A stretch of DNA of 64,000 nt from SG8-30 sp964406445 (lineage in GTDB: Bacteria; Pseudomonadota; Gammaproteobacteria; Steroidobacterales; Steroidobacteraceae). Positions 39,228 through 48,285 of this stretch are shown here, piece by piece. Made by a program: the position numbers and the translations under genes. Below the pieces are notes generated by a model. That model was given only the letters and a program-made list of their open reading frames with translations, ran no database searches and was not told where the DNA came from. Position 1 is the first letter of the stretch. Every line of letters starts with the position of its first letter. The DNA is taken from the NCBI GenBank assembly GCA_964406445.1, contig CAYORU010000005.1, positions 112,392 to 176,391 of the forward strand. The letters are read 5' to 3'.

Positions 39228-39256
39228 GAGTGGGGCCGCCCCCGGGAGAATTCAAC
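39228..39256 (-). promoter_or_regulatory. Sigma-32 (RpoH)-type promoter of clpB
   Basis: Minus strand: GTTGAAT (-35, 39250-39256), 14-base spacer, CCCCACTC (-10, 39228-39235), close to the RpoH consensus CTTGAAA-N13-15-CCCCATnT. The ATG follows 38 bases later. It sits between clpB and the ZIP gene. Confidence 0.65.
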
Positions 39257-39271
39257 CGGTCGCGGCCCGCC

Positions 39272-40057
39272 TCAGTGCGCCAGCGCGTGCGAGACGTAGA
39301 TGATCGCCATGCCGGCCAGGATTAGCAGCACCTGCTCGACGGAGGTGCGCGCGTCCACCCGCCGGTGCAGGCCCGGGATCAGGTCGGCGACCGCGACGTA
39401 GAGGAAGCTCGCGGCCGCGACCGCGAGCGCGTACGGCAGGACGTGCATGGCCTCGGCCAGCGCGAAGTAGGCGACCACCGCGCCGATGACCGAGGTCAGG
39501 CTGACCGCGACGTTGGCCCAGAGCGCCTTGGACCGGCTCATGCCGCCGTGCACCAGGATCGCGAGGTCGCCGACCTCCTGGGGAATCTCGTGGGCGAAGA
39601 CGGCGATCGCCGTGACCACGCCGAGGTGCGGGTCCGTGAGGAACGCGGCGGCGATCAGCACGCCGTCGAGCGCGTTGTGGAAGCCGTCGCCCCACAGGAT
39701 CATCGTCGCGGAGGCGCGCTGGCGGTGGTGCTCCGACGGCGACGGCGCGTGCGCCTCGCAGGGATCCTCGTGACAGTGCCGCCACAGCACGAACTTCTCG
39801 AGGACGAAGAAAAACAGGATGCCGGCGAGCAGCGCCAGGCCGACGAAGTGCGTGTTCTCGGCGCCCGCGCCCTCGACGGCGTGCGGCAGCAGGGCGAGCA
39901 GGGCCGCGCCGAGCAGCGCGCCGGTCGCGAAGCTGACGAGGTGCGGCAGCAGCGCATGGCGGCGCGGCTCCGGCAGCAGCAGGAACAGGCTCGCGATGGC
40001 GGCGCTCAGCGCTCCGCTGGCGATGGTGAAGAACAGGATGAGCGGGAGCGTGGCCAC
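39272..40057 (-). CDS. ZIP family metal transporter
   Basis: 261 residues, about seven to eight transmembrane helices. The metal path is marked by GDGFHNALDGVLIAAAF (helix IV) and FAHEIPQEVGDLAILV (helix V) signatures. Between helices III and IV is a His/Glu loop (RHCHEDPCEAHAPSPSEHH). ZIP proteins import Zn2+, Mn2+ or Fe2+; the ion is not predictable here. The -35-like TTGACA in the 56-base gap upstream (minus strand) lacks an obvious -10. Confidence 0.9.
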   Translation of the reverse strand: MATLPLILFFTIASGALSAAIASLFLLLPEPRRHALLPHLVSFATGALLGAALLALLPHAVEGAGAENTHFVGLALLAGILFFFVLEKFVLWRHCHEDPCEAHAPSPSEHHRQRASATMILWGDGFHNALDGVLIAAAFLTDPHLGVVTAIAVFAHEIPQEVGDLAILVHGGMSRSKALWANVAVSLTSVIGAVVAYFALAEAMHVLPYALAVAAASFLYVAVADLIPGLHRRVDARTSVEQVLLILAGMAIIYVSHALAH

Positions 40058-40113
40058 GGGGATCCTCGGGCGTGTCAGCCTTCCAGACTACAGCACCTGT
40101 CAAGGGGTCCCGG

Positions 40114-40851
40114 TCACTCGAGCCAGGCCAGCGCGGCGAGGCGTCCGGTCGTCCCGTCACGACGGAACGAGAAGAACCTGCGCGGATCCGCGCAGGTGCA
40201 GGCGCCGCCGCCGTGGATCCGGGACACCCCCGCGGCGGCGAGCCGGTCCCGCGCCAGGCCCGCGAGGTCCGCCTGCCAGCGGCCCCGCGGATTCGCGCGG
40301 AAGTGCCGGCCGGCGGCCGGCGCCCGGGCGAGGAAGGCCTCGCGCACCTCGTCGCCGACCTCGAAGGCGTCCTGGCCGATGCAGGGGCCGAGCCAGGCGA
40401 CGAGGGCGCTCGCCGGCGCGGGCAGCGCGGCGATCGTCGTCTCGACGACGCCCGCCGCGAGCCCACGCCAGCCGGCATGGGCGACACCGACGGCCGAGCC
40501 GTCCTCGGCGGCGAGCAGCACCGGCAGGCAGTCGGCCACCATCACGACGCAGACCTGGCCGGGCGCCGTGGCCACGGCTGCGTCGGCAGGCGCCCGGGGC
40601 CCGGCGTCCCGCAGTCGCGCGACCTCGCTGCCGTGCACCTGCTCGAGCCAGGCGGGCTCCGCGGGCAAGCCCAGCCCGGCGCGCAGCAAGGCGCGGTTGC
40701 GCGACACGGCCGCAGGATCGTCGCCGACGTGCGCGGCCAGGTTGAGCGAGGCGAACGGGCCGTCGCTGACCCCGCCCGCGCGGGTCGTCACTGCCGCCCG
40801 GACCCGCCCGGGCACCGGCCAGTCCGGCACGATCAGGTCGAGGTCAGCCAC
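40114..40851 (-). CDS. pgeF: Peptidoglycan editing factor PgeF (YfiH; laccase-domain)
   Basis: 245 residues aligned to YfiH along its length: LIVPDWPVPGRVRAAVTTRAGG, SLNLAAHVGDD, EQVHGSEVARL, VMVADCLPVLLAAEDG, AVGVAHAGWRGLAAGV, AWLGPCIGQDAFEVG, FFSFRRDGTTGRLA. Metal-binding residues are in HG, C and HAGWRG. It corrects peptidoglycan precursors with wrong residues at position 1. The GTG start at 40851 overlaps rluD by eight bases, and the rluD-pgeF-clpB order is conserved. Confidence 0.92.
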   Translation of the reverse strand: MADLDLIVPDWPVPGRVRAAVTTRAGGVSDGPFASLNLAAHVGDDPAAVSRNRALLRAGLGLPAEPAWLEQVHGSEVARLRDAGPRAPADAAVATAPGQVCVVMVADCLPVLLAAEDGSAVGVAHAGWRGLAAGVVETTIAALPAPASALVAWLGPCIGQDAFEVGDEVREAFLARAPAAGRHFRANPRGRWQADLAGLARDRLAAAGVSRIHGGGACTCADPRRFFSFRRDGTTGRLAALAWLE

Positions 40852-41824
40852 GCGGATCGCCCCGGGCGGCGGCCGCGCCGTCGTCGCGAAGCGCCGCGAG
40901 CAGCGCCGCGAAATCGGCCGGCGCCGGCGCCGTGAGCGCCAGCGGACGCCCGCCGGCCGGATGCGCGAACTCCAGCCGCGCCGCGTGCAGCGCCTGCCGG
41001 CGGAAGCCACGCAGCGCCTCGGCCAGGCGGGGGCTCGCGCCGCGGGGAATCGCGAGCCGGCGTCCGTACACGGGGTCGCCCACGATCGGGTGGCCGACGT
41101 GGGCTAGGTGCACGCGGATCTGGTGGGTGCGGCCGGACTCGAGCACGACGCGCAGCTGCGTGTGCGCGCGGAACCGCTCCGCCAGCCGGTAGTGCGTCAC
41201 CGCCGGCCGGCCGTCCTCGCGGACCGCCCTGCGCAGCCGGTCGGTCGCGTGCCGGCCGATCGGTGCGTCGACGGTGCCGCCGCCGGTCATGGCCCCGTGG
41301 ACGATCGCTTCGTACTCGCGGTGGATCTCGCGCACCTCGAGCGCGCGCACGAGCGCCGTGTGCGCCTCGAGCGTGCGCGCGACGACCAGCAGGCCGCTCG
41401 TGTCCTTGTCGAGCCGATGCACGAGGCCGGCGCGCGGCAGCGCGGCGAGCGACGGGTCGTGCGCCAGCAGGGCATTCTGCAGCGTGCGGTCGGGATTGCC
41501 GGCGCCGGGGTGCACGACGAGTCCCGCGGGCTTCGCCACGACCAGCAGCGCCGCATCCTCGTGGACGACGTCGAGCGCGAGCGCCTGCGGCCGCAGCGGG
41601 ACCTCCTCGGCCAGCTCCGCCTCGATCAGCACGCGCTCGCCGCCCAGCACCGGATCGCGCGGCCGGACGACGCGGCCATCCAGGGTCGCCTGCCCGCCCT
41701 CGATCCAGGCCTTGAGCCGGGTGCGGGAATGCTCCGGAAAGGTCTCGGCGAGCGCCTGGTCCAGCCGGCGGCCGGCGAGTCCCGCGGACAACCGCGCCTC
41801 GAGGTGGATGCGCCTGGAACTCAT
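40844..41824 (-). CDS. rluD: 23S rRNA pseudouridine synthase RluD
   Basis: 326 residues: N-terminal S4 RNA-binding domain (GLAGRRLDQALAETFPEHSRTRLKAWIEGG) and RluA-type catalytic core with HRLDKDTSGLLVV (catalytic Asp) plus ESGRTHQIRVHLAHVGHPIVGDPVYG. It makes pseudouridines in helix 69 of 23S rRNA. ATG at 41824. It overlaps pgeF by eight bases and is divergent from bamD. Confidence 0.95.
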   Translation of the reverse strand: MSSRRIHLEARLSAGLAGRRLDQALAETFPEHSRTRLKAWIEGGQATLDGRVVRPRDPVLGGERVLIEAELAEEVPLRPQALALDVVHEDAALLVVAKPAGLVVHPGAGNPDRTLQNALLAHDPSLAALPRAGLVHRLDKDTSGLLVVARTLEAHTALVRALEVREIHREYEAIVHGAMTGGGTVDAPIGRHATDRLRRAVREDGRPAVTHYRLAERFRAHTQLRVVLESGRTHQIRVHLAHVGHPIVGDPVYGRRLAIPRGASPRLAEALRGFRRQALHAARLEFAHPAGGRPLALTAPAPADFAALLAALRDDGAAAARGDPRG

Positions 41825-41847
41825 GCGGGGAGACCCGGTCTTTTGGC

Positions 41848-41853
41848 TATACT
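41848..41853 (+). promoter_or_regulatory. Putative -10 box of bamD
   Basis: TATACT in the rluD-bamD intergenic region, preceded by GGC, 30 bases before the TTG start. The -35 region is GC-rich. Confidence 0.45.
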
Positions 41854-41883
41854 GCGCGCCTCGCATTCTACGGGTCCCGAGCC

Positions 41884-42669
41884 TTGACCTCGACCTTCTC
41901 GATCCAGCTGCGGGCCGCGTTCCTGTGCCTCGCCGTCGCGCTCGCCGGCGGCTGCAAGAGCGGCCGCGACGAGGCCATGGGCGCGCCCGAGCAGCTGTAC
42001 ACGCGCGCCGAGTCGCTGCTGAGGAGCGGCGACTACGGCGGGGCCGTGCGCCTCTACGAGGCGCTCGAGGCCCGTTACCCGTTCAGCATGGAGGCGCGGC
42101 AGTCGCGGCTCGACCTGATCTACGCCTACTACAAGTCGCGGCAGACCGAGTCCGCGGTCGACGCCGCTGACCAGTTCATCCGCGAGAACCCGACCCACCC
42201 CCGGATCGACTACGCCTGGTACATGAAGGGGCTGGTGCACTTCGAGCGGATGCCCAACATCCTCGAGCGCTGGTTCAATGCCGACCTGACCCGGCGCCCG
42301 CCCTCCGACGCGCGGCGGTCGTTCCAGTCCTTCCAGACGCTGGTCGAGCGCTTCCCGCAGAGCGAGTACGCGCACGACGCGCGCCAGCGCATGATCTTCC
42401 TGCGCAACCGCCTCGCCGACTACGAAGTGCACGTGGCCGACTACTACCTGCGGCGCCGCGCCTACGTCGCCGCGCTGAACCGCGCCAAGTTCTGCGTCGA
42501 GAACTACGACGGCGCTCCCGCCGTCCGCCAGGCGCTCGACGTGATGGTCGCCTCCTACGAGGGTCTCGGCCTCGAGGAACTCGCCCGGCAGGCGCGGGAC
42601 GTGTACGCCCTCAACTACCCCGACCGCGGGCCGGTCCGCGACGAGAGGCCCTGGTACCGGTTCTGGTGA
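41884..42669 (+). CDS. bamD: Outer membrane protein assembly factor BamD
   Basis: 261 residues. N-terminal lipoprotein signal (MTSTFSIQLRAAFLCLAVAL) with a lipobox near AGGC (Cys about residue 24), followed by five TPR-like helices (RAESLLRSGDYGGAVRLYEALEARYPF; RQTESAVDAADQFIRENPTHPRIDYAWYMKGL). BamD is an essential lipoprotein of the BAM complex inserting outer-membrane proteins. TTG start at 41884, with no in-frame ATG before the lipobox. Next to rluD divergently, as in E. coli. Confidence 0.93.
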   Translation: MTSTFSIQLRAAFLCLAVALAGGCKSGRDEAMGAPEQLYTRAESLLRSGDYGGAVRLYEALEARYPFSMEARQSRLDLIYAYYKSRQTESAVDAADQFIRENPTHPRIDYAWYMKGLVHFERMPNILERWFNADLTRRPPSDARRSFQSFQTLVERFPQSEYAHDARQRMIFLRNRLADYEVHVADYYLRRRAYVAALNRAKFCVENYDGAPAVRQALDVMVASYEGLGLEELARQARDVYALNYPDRGPVRDERPWYRFW

Positions 42670-42681
42670 GCCTTTGCGGGC

Positions 42682-44298
42682 TCAGTGATCGCCCGGCCGG
42701 TATCCGGAGGTGATCGGGTAACGCCAGTCCCGGCCGAAGGCCCGCCGGCTGACGCGCACCCCGGGCGGGGCCTGCCGGCGCTTGTACTCGTTGCGCTTGA
42801 CCATCTCCAGCACCCTGACCACCGTGTCGCGGTCGAAGCCCTGCGCCACGATCTCGCCCACCGAGAGATCGCGCTCGATGAAGGCCTCGAGGATCGGGTC
42901 CAGCACCTCGTAGGGCGGCAGCGAATCCGTGTCCTTCTGGTCGGGCCGCAGCTCCGCCGACGGCGCCCGATCGATGATCCGCGGGGGGATCACGGGATCG
43001 CCCGCGTTCCGCCAGCGGCTCAACCGGTAGACCAGGGTCTTGCTGCAGTCCTTGATCGGCGCGAAACCGCCGGCCATGTCGCCGTAGAGCGTCGCGTAGC
43101 CGACCGACATCTCGCTCTTGTTGCCGGTCGTCAGCACGATCCGGCCGGTCTTGTTGGAGATCGCCATGAGCAGCATGCCGCGGCAGCGGGACTGGATGTT
43201 CTCCTCGGCGGCGTCGGGCGGCAGGCCGCGGAACTCGGCTGCGAGCGTCTCCAGCGTCGCCTCGAACATCGACTCGATCGGCAGCGTCGAGTACTTCACC
43301 CCGAGGCGCTGCGCCATCGAGGCGGCGTCCTCCAGCGACATCGCCGAGGTGTAGCGCGACGGCATCATGACCGCGTGCACGCGCTCTGGCCCGAGCGCAT
43401 CGACCGCGAGCGCGAGCACGAGGGCCGAGTCGATGCCGCCGGACAGGCCGATGACCACGCCGGGGAAGCCGTGCTTGCCGACGTAATCCCGGATGCCGGT
43501 GACGATCGCGCGGTAGACGGCCTCGTCCGCGGCCGGCACCGGGGCGACCGTGCCGGCCAGCCGCCCGCCGTGGTAGCGGACGAGGCCGACCGATTCCTCG
43601 AAGGCCGGCGCGCGGTGCGCCACGCCGCCCGCTGCGTCGAGTGCGAACGACTGCCCGTCGAAGACCAGCTCGTCCTGGCCGCCGACCAGGTTGACGTACA
43701 CGAAGCCGATCCCGGTTTCGGCGGCGCGCTCCCGCAGCACCCGCTCGCGCAGCTCCTGCTTGCCGAGCTGGAAGGGCGAGGCGTTCAGGACCAGCGCGAG
43801 TTCCGCGCCCGCCGCCTTCGCCGCAGCGGCGGGTGCCGGCTTCCAAACGTCCTCGCAGACGAGCAGGGCGACGCGCACGCCGTCGACCTCGACGCAGGTG
43901 GCGGAGGCGCCGGGCTCGAAGTAGCGCTTCTCGTCGAAGACCTGGTAGTTCGGCAGCAGCTGCTTGCGGTGGACGGCGACGATCTCGCCGTCCTGCAGCA
44001 GCGCCGCGGCGTTGTGGATCGACTCGGCCTCGTACTCCGGGTAGCCGACGACGAGGCCGATGCCGCGGACCTCGCGCTTGAGGCGCTCCATCGCCTCGCC
44101 GATCCGATGCCGGAAGCCGCGATGGAACAGCAGGTCTTCCGGCGGATAGCCGGACAGCGCGAGCTCGGGCAGCACGCACAGGCGCGCGCCCAGCTCCCGG
44201 GCCCGCGCGGCCGCCTCGATGATCCGGATCGCGTTGCCGGGGACGTCGCCGACCACGCAATCGAGCTGGGCGATCGCGATCGGCAGGCCCCGGGCCAC
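42682..44298 (-). CDS. nadE: Glutamine-dependent NAD+ synthetase
   Basis: 538 residues: an N-terminal nitrilase-type glutaminase with Glu (CVLPELALSGYPPEDLL), Lys (VHRKQLLPN) and Cys (LLVCEDVWKP), then the synthetase domain with the P-loop SGGIDSALVLALAVDALG (about residue 280) and TTGNKSEMSVGYATLYGD. It amidates NaAD to NAD+ with ammonia channelled from glutamine. The GTG start at 44298 is five bases after the sucD stop, indicating co-transcription with sucCD, an arrangement known in Xanthomonadales-like genomes. Confidence 0.94.
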   Translation of the reverse strand: MARGLPIAIAQLDCVVGDVPGNAIRIIEAAARARELGARLCVLPELALSGYPPEDLLFHRGFRHRIGEAMERLKREVRGIGLVVGYPEYEAESIHNAAALLQDGEIVAVHRKQLLPNYQVFDEKRYFEPGASATCVEVDGVRVALLVCEDVWKPAPAAAAKAAGAELALVLNASPFQLGKQELRERVLRERAAETGIGFVYVNLVGGQDELVFDGQSFALDAAGGVAHRAPAFEESVGLVRYHGGRLAGTVAPVPAADEAVYRAIVTGIRDYVGKHGFPGVVIGLSGGIDSALVLALAVDALGPERVHAVMMPSRYTSAMSLEDAASMAQRLGVKYSTLPIESMFEATLETLAAEFRGLPPDAAEENIQSRCRGMLLMAISNKTGRIVLTTGNKSEMSVGYATLYGDMAGGFAPIKDCSKTLVYRLSRWRNAGDPVIPPRIIDRAPSAELRPDQKDTDSLPPYEVLDPILEAFIERDLSVGEIVAQGFDRDTVVRVLEMVKRNEYKRRQAPPGVRVSRRAFGRDWRYPITSGYRPGDH

Positions 44299-44303
44299 GG
44301 GCG

Positions 44304-45302
44304 TCAGCGCCGCGACTTTCGCGCCGGCTTGCGCGCCTTGCCCGCCGCAGGCCGCCGCGCCGGCTTGCGCGCCGCCGCCTTGGCGGGCCGGGCCGGCTGG
44401 GCCTTCGCCGCGCCCTTGCCGCGCCGTGCGCGCCGGGCCATGACCTTCTTCATCTCGCTGCCGAGCTCCGCCGGCGAGCGGACGGTGGCGACGCCGGCCG
44501 CCTCGAGCGCCGCGAACTTGTCGGCGGCCGTGCCCTTGCCGCCGGCGATCACCGCCCCGGCATGGCCCATGCGCTTGCCCGCGGGCGCGGTGACGCCGGC
44601 GATGTAGGCGACCACCGGCTTGGTCACGTGGTCGCGGATGAACTCCGCCGCCGCCTCCTCGTCTGCGCCGCCGATCTCCCCGACCATGATGATGCCCTCG
44701 GTCTTCGCGTCCTTCTGGAACAGCGCGAGCACGTCCACGAAGTTCATGCCGCGCACCGGGTCGCCGCCGATGCCGACGCAGGTGCTCTGGCCGAGCCCCA
44801 GCCGCGAGGTCTGGAACACCGCCTCGTAGGTCAGCGTGCCCGAGCGCGAGACGATGCCGATCCGGCCCGGCTTGTGGATGAAGCCCGGCATGATCCCGAC
44901 CTTGCACTCGCCCGGCGTGATCACGCCCGGGCAGTTCGGGCCCACCAGGCGGCTGCCGCTGCCCGCCAGCGCAGCCTTGACCTTGACCATGTCGTTGACC
45001 GGGATGCCCTCGGTGATGCACACGATCAGCGCGATCCCGGCGTCGGCCGCCTCGAGGATCGCGTCGGCGGCGCCTCCGGCCGGCACGTAGATCATGCTGA
45101 CGTCGGCGCCGGTCGCGCGCACCGCGTCGTGGACCGTGTCGAACACCGGGCGGTCGAGGTGCCGCTCGCCGCCGCGCCCGGGCGTGACGCCGCCGACGAG
45201 CTGGGTGCCGTAGGCGATCGCCTGCTCGGAATGGAAGGTGCCCTGCTTGCCGGTGAAGCCCTGGCAGATCACTCGGCTCTTCTTGCTGACCAGGATGCTC
45301 AT
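44304..45302 (-). CDS. sucD: Succinate-CoA ligase alpha subunit, with basic C-terminal tail
   Basis: 332 residues. The core matches SucD: CQGFTGKQGTFHSEQAIAYGT, GGVTPGRGG, GPNCPGVITPGECKVGIMPG, and the active-site His in GKRMGHAGAVIAGG. Together with SucC it converts succinyl-CoA to succinate with ATP synthesis in the TCA cycle. The last 41 residues (from ARRGKGAAKAQPARPAKAAA to the end) are an extension with ten Arg, seven Lys and no acidic residue, absent from the 289-residue E. coli protein. ATG at 45302; sucC ends 14 bases upstream. Confidence 0.96.
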   Translation of the reverse strand: MSILVSKKSRVICQGFTGKQGTFHSEQAIAYGTQLVGGVTPGRGGERHLDRPVFDTVHDAVRATGADVSMIYVPAGGAADAILEAADAGIALIVCITEGIPVNDMVKVKAALAGSGSRLVGPNCPGVITPGECKVGIMPGFIHKPGRIGIVSRSGTLTYEAVFQTSRLGLGQSTCVGIGGDPVRGMNFVDVLALFQKDAKTEGIIMVGEIGGADEEAAAEFIRDHVTKPVVAYIAGVTAPAGKRMGHAGAVIAGGKGTAADKFAALEAAGVATVRSPAELGSEMKKVMARRARRGKGAAKAQPARPAKAAARKPARRPAAGKARKPARKSRR

Positions 45303-45316
45303 GTCTCTCCCCTGCC

Positions 45317-46486
<1,170 letters not shown>

Positions 46487-46533
46487 CGACAGGCCTTCCC
46501 CGCGCTGAAATGAGCCGCACATTCTGGGCCAAT

Positions 46534-46560
46534 CGCCCGCGGCAGGCAAAGCCGCGGGCG
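46534..46560. other. Perfect 10-bp stem-loop in the sucC-pilS divergent region
   Basis: CGCCCGCGGC / GCCGCGGGCG around a seven-base loop. It lies 48 bases upstream of sucC and 83 bases upstream of pilS. It could be a leader hairpin for sucC or an operator; no U-tract, so it is not a typical terminator. Confidence 0.5.
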
Positions 46561-46624
46561 CCGGCCCGCGCCGCGACCCAGGTCGCAACCTGCGCTTCGG
46601 GCCGGGAGCCTCGCGCAGGACGCG

Positions 46625-46633
46625 TGCTAAATT
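46625..46633 (+). promoter_or_regulatory. Putative extended -10 of pilS
   Basis: TGCTAAATT, close to TGnTATAAT, ends nine bases before the ATG of pilS, so the transcript would be leaderless or have a very short leader. Confidence 0.4.
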
Positions 46634-46642
46634 CGCGGCCGC

Positions 46643-48268
46643 ATGAGCTCGCGCGACATCGAACGCGTCTACGGCGACCCGGACCTCGCCTGGCGGGTGC
46701 TGGGCCTGTTGAACGTGTACCGGCTGCTGGTGCCGACCGCGCTGTTCGTGCTCGCGGCCCTGCTGCCGAGCGAGCGCGGGCCGGGCTCGGCGGCGCCGGG
46801 GCTCTTCGGCGCATCCATCGCCGGCATGTTCCTCGCCGGCGTCCTGTGCATCCTGCTGCTCAAGCGCCGCTGGCCGGACCTGCGCCTGCAGGCCTACCTG
46901 CACATCGCCTTCGACATCTTCGCGGTGACCCTGCTGCTCGTCTCGAGCGGCGGCGTGGCGAGCGGCCTCGGGCTGCTGCTGATCATGCCGGTCGGCGCCA
47001 TGAGCCTGCTGCTCGCGAACCGCAGCGCGATACTGCTCGCGGCCGTCGCCACGCTGTGCATCCTCGGCCAGCAGATCTTCTTCGTGCTGGTCGGCGTCGC
47101 CGAGGCCGGCAGCCTCACGCCCGCGGGCATCCTCGGCGCGGTGATCTTCATCGTTGCGCTCGCCGCAGCGCCGCTCGCCAACCGCCTGCGCGAGACCGAG
47201 GCGCAGGTCCGCCAGCGGGAGATCGACCTCGCCAACCTCGCCGAGCTGTCGCAGTACGTCGTCGAGCGGCTGCGGGAGCCGATCCTGGTCGTGGACGAGC
47301 AGGACCAGATCCGGCTGATCAACGACGCGGCGCGCCAGATCCTCAGCCCGCCAGCCGAGGCGGCGGGCGCGCTACTCGGCGAAGTCTCCCCGCGGCTGCT
47401 CTACCTGCTCGCCACCTGGCGGCAGAACCCGCGTGACGACGAGGCCGGCCGGGGCACGCTGCTCGCGCCCGACGGCATGCGCGAGGTGCGGCCGCGGTTC
47501 GCGCCGCTCGGCGAGCGGCTGCCCTCGCCCGTGATCGTGTTCCTGGAGGACCTGAGCCAGATCTCGGCCCGCGCCGAGCAGTCGAAGCTCGCGGCGCTGG
47601 GGCGGCTCTCGGCCAGCATCGCCCACGAGATCCGCAACCCGGTCGGCGCCATGAGCCACGCCGCGCAGCTGCTGGAGGAGGGCGAGGGCCTCGACGCCGG
47701 CGAGCGGCGGCTGACCCAGATCATTCGCCAGAACGCCGACCGCGTCAGCACCATCATCCAGAACGTCATGCAGCTGTCCCGGCGCGAGGAGATCCGCGCC
47801 GAGCGCATGCCGCTCGCCGAGTGGCTCGGCGACTTCGTCACCGAGTTCTCGACGACCCACGGGCTGCGCCCCGAACGCGTCGCGCTGCGCTTCGCCGAGC
47901 CCGACCTCGAGGTGCGCATCGACCCCTCGCACCTGCACCAGATCCTGTGGAACCTGTGCGAGAACGCGCTGAAGTACGGCCTCGGCACCGCCGAGACGGC
48001 CTTCGAGCTCAACGCCGGGCGCGCACCGGCCACCGGCCGGCCGTTCCTCGAGGTCGCCGACCACGGGGCCGGCATCGAGGCCGCCGCAGCGGAGCGGATC
48101 TTCGAGCCCTTCTTCACGTCCGCGGCGAGCGGCACGGGGCTCGGGCTCTTCATCTCGCGCGAGCTCGCGCAGAGCAACGGCGCGCTGCTGCTCTACGAGC
48201 CGCGCCAGGGCGGTGGTAGCATTTTCCGGCTGATCTTCGCCGACCCGCAGCGCTGGGAGCCGGCCTGA
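46643..48268 (+). CDS. pilS: Sensor histidine kinase PilS
   Basis: 541 residues. Six transmembrane helices in residues 20-185 (LLVPTALFVLAALLP, GASIAGMFLAGVLCILLL, AFDIFAVTLLLVS, GLGLLLIMPVGAMSLLLAN, AILLAAVATLCILGQQIFF, ILGAVIFIVALAAAPL), then a PAS module (VEIR-like PILVVDEQDQIRLINDAA), HisKA H box ASIAHEIRNPVGAMSHAA (His near 327), and HATPase (NLCENALKYG; DHGAGI; GTGLGLFISRELA). In Pseudomonas PilS senses pilin levels in the membrane and controls PilR. It precedes pilR by 17 bases. Confidence 0.93.
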   Translation: MSSRDIERVYGDPDLAWRVLGLLNVYRLLVPTALFVLAALLPSERGPGSAAPGLFGASIAGMFLAGVLCILLLKRRWPDLRLQAYLHIAFDIFAVTLLLVSSGGVASGLGLLLIMPVGAMSLLLANRSAILLAAVATLCILGQQIFFVLVGVAEAGSLTPAGILGAVIFIVALAAAPLANRLRETEAQVRQREIDLANLAELSQYVVERLREPILVVDEQDQIRLINDAARQILSPPAEAAGALLGEVSPRLLYLLATWRQNPRDDEAGRGTLLAPDGMREVRPRFAPLGERLPSPVIVFLEDLSQISARAEQSKLAALGRLSASIAHEIRNPVGAMSHAAQLLEEGEGLDAGERRLTQIIRQNADRVSTIIQNVMQLSRREEIRAERMPLAEWLGDFVTEFSTTHGLRPERVALRFAEPDLEVRIDPSHLHQILWNLCENALKYGLGTAETAFELNAGRAPATGRPFLEVADHGAGIEAAAAERIFEPFFTSAASGTGLGLFISRELAQSNGALLLYEPRQGGGSIFRLIFADPQRWEPA

Positions 48269-48285
48269 GCCCGGAAGCCCTCCTC

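Noticed and set aside
40058..40113. MerR-type promoter for the ZIP gene (TTGACA with long spacer)
   Set aside because: No dyad in the spacer and no -10 box at 19-20 bases.
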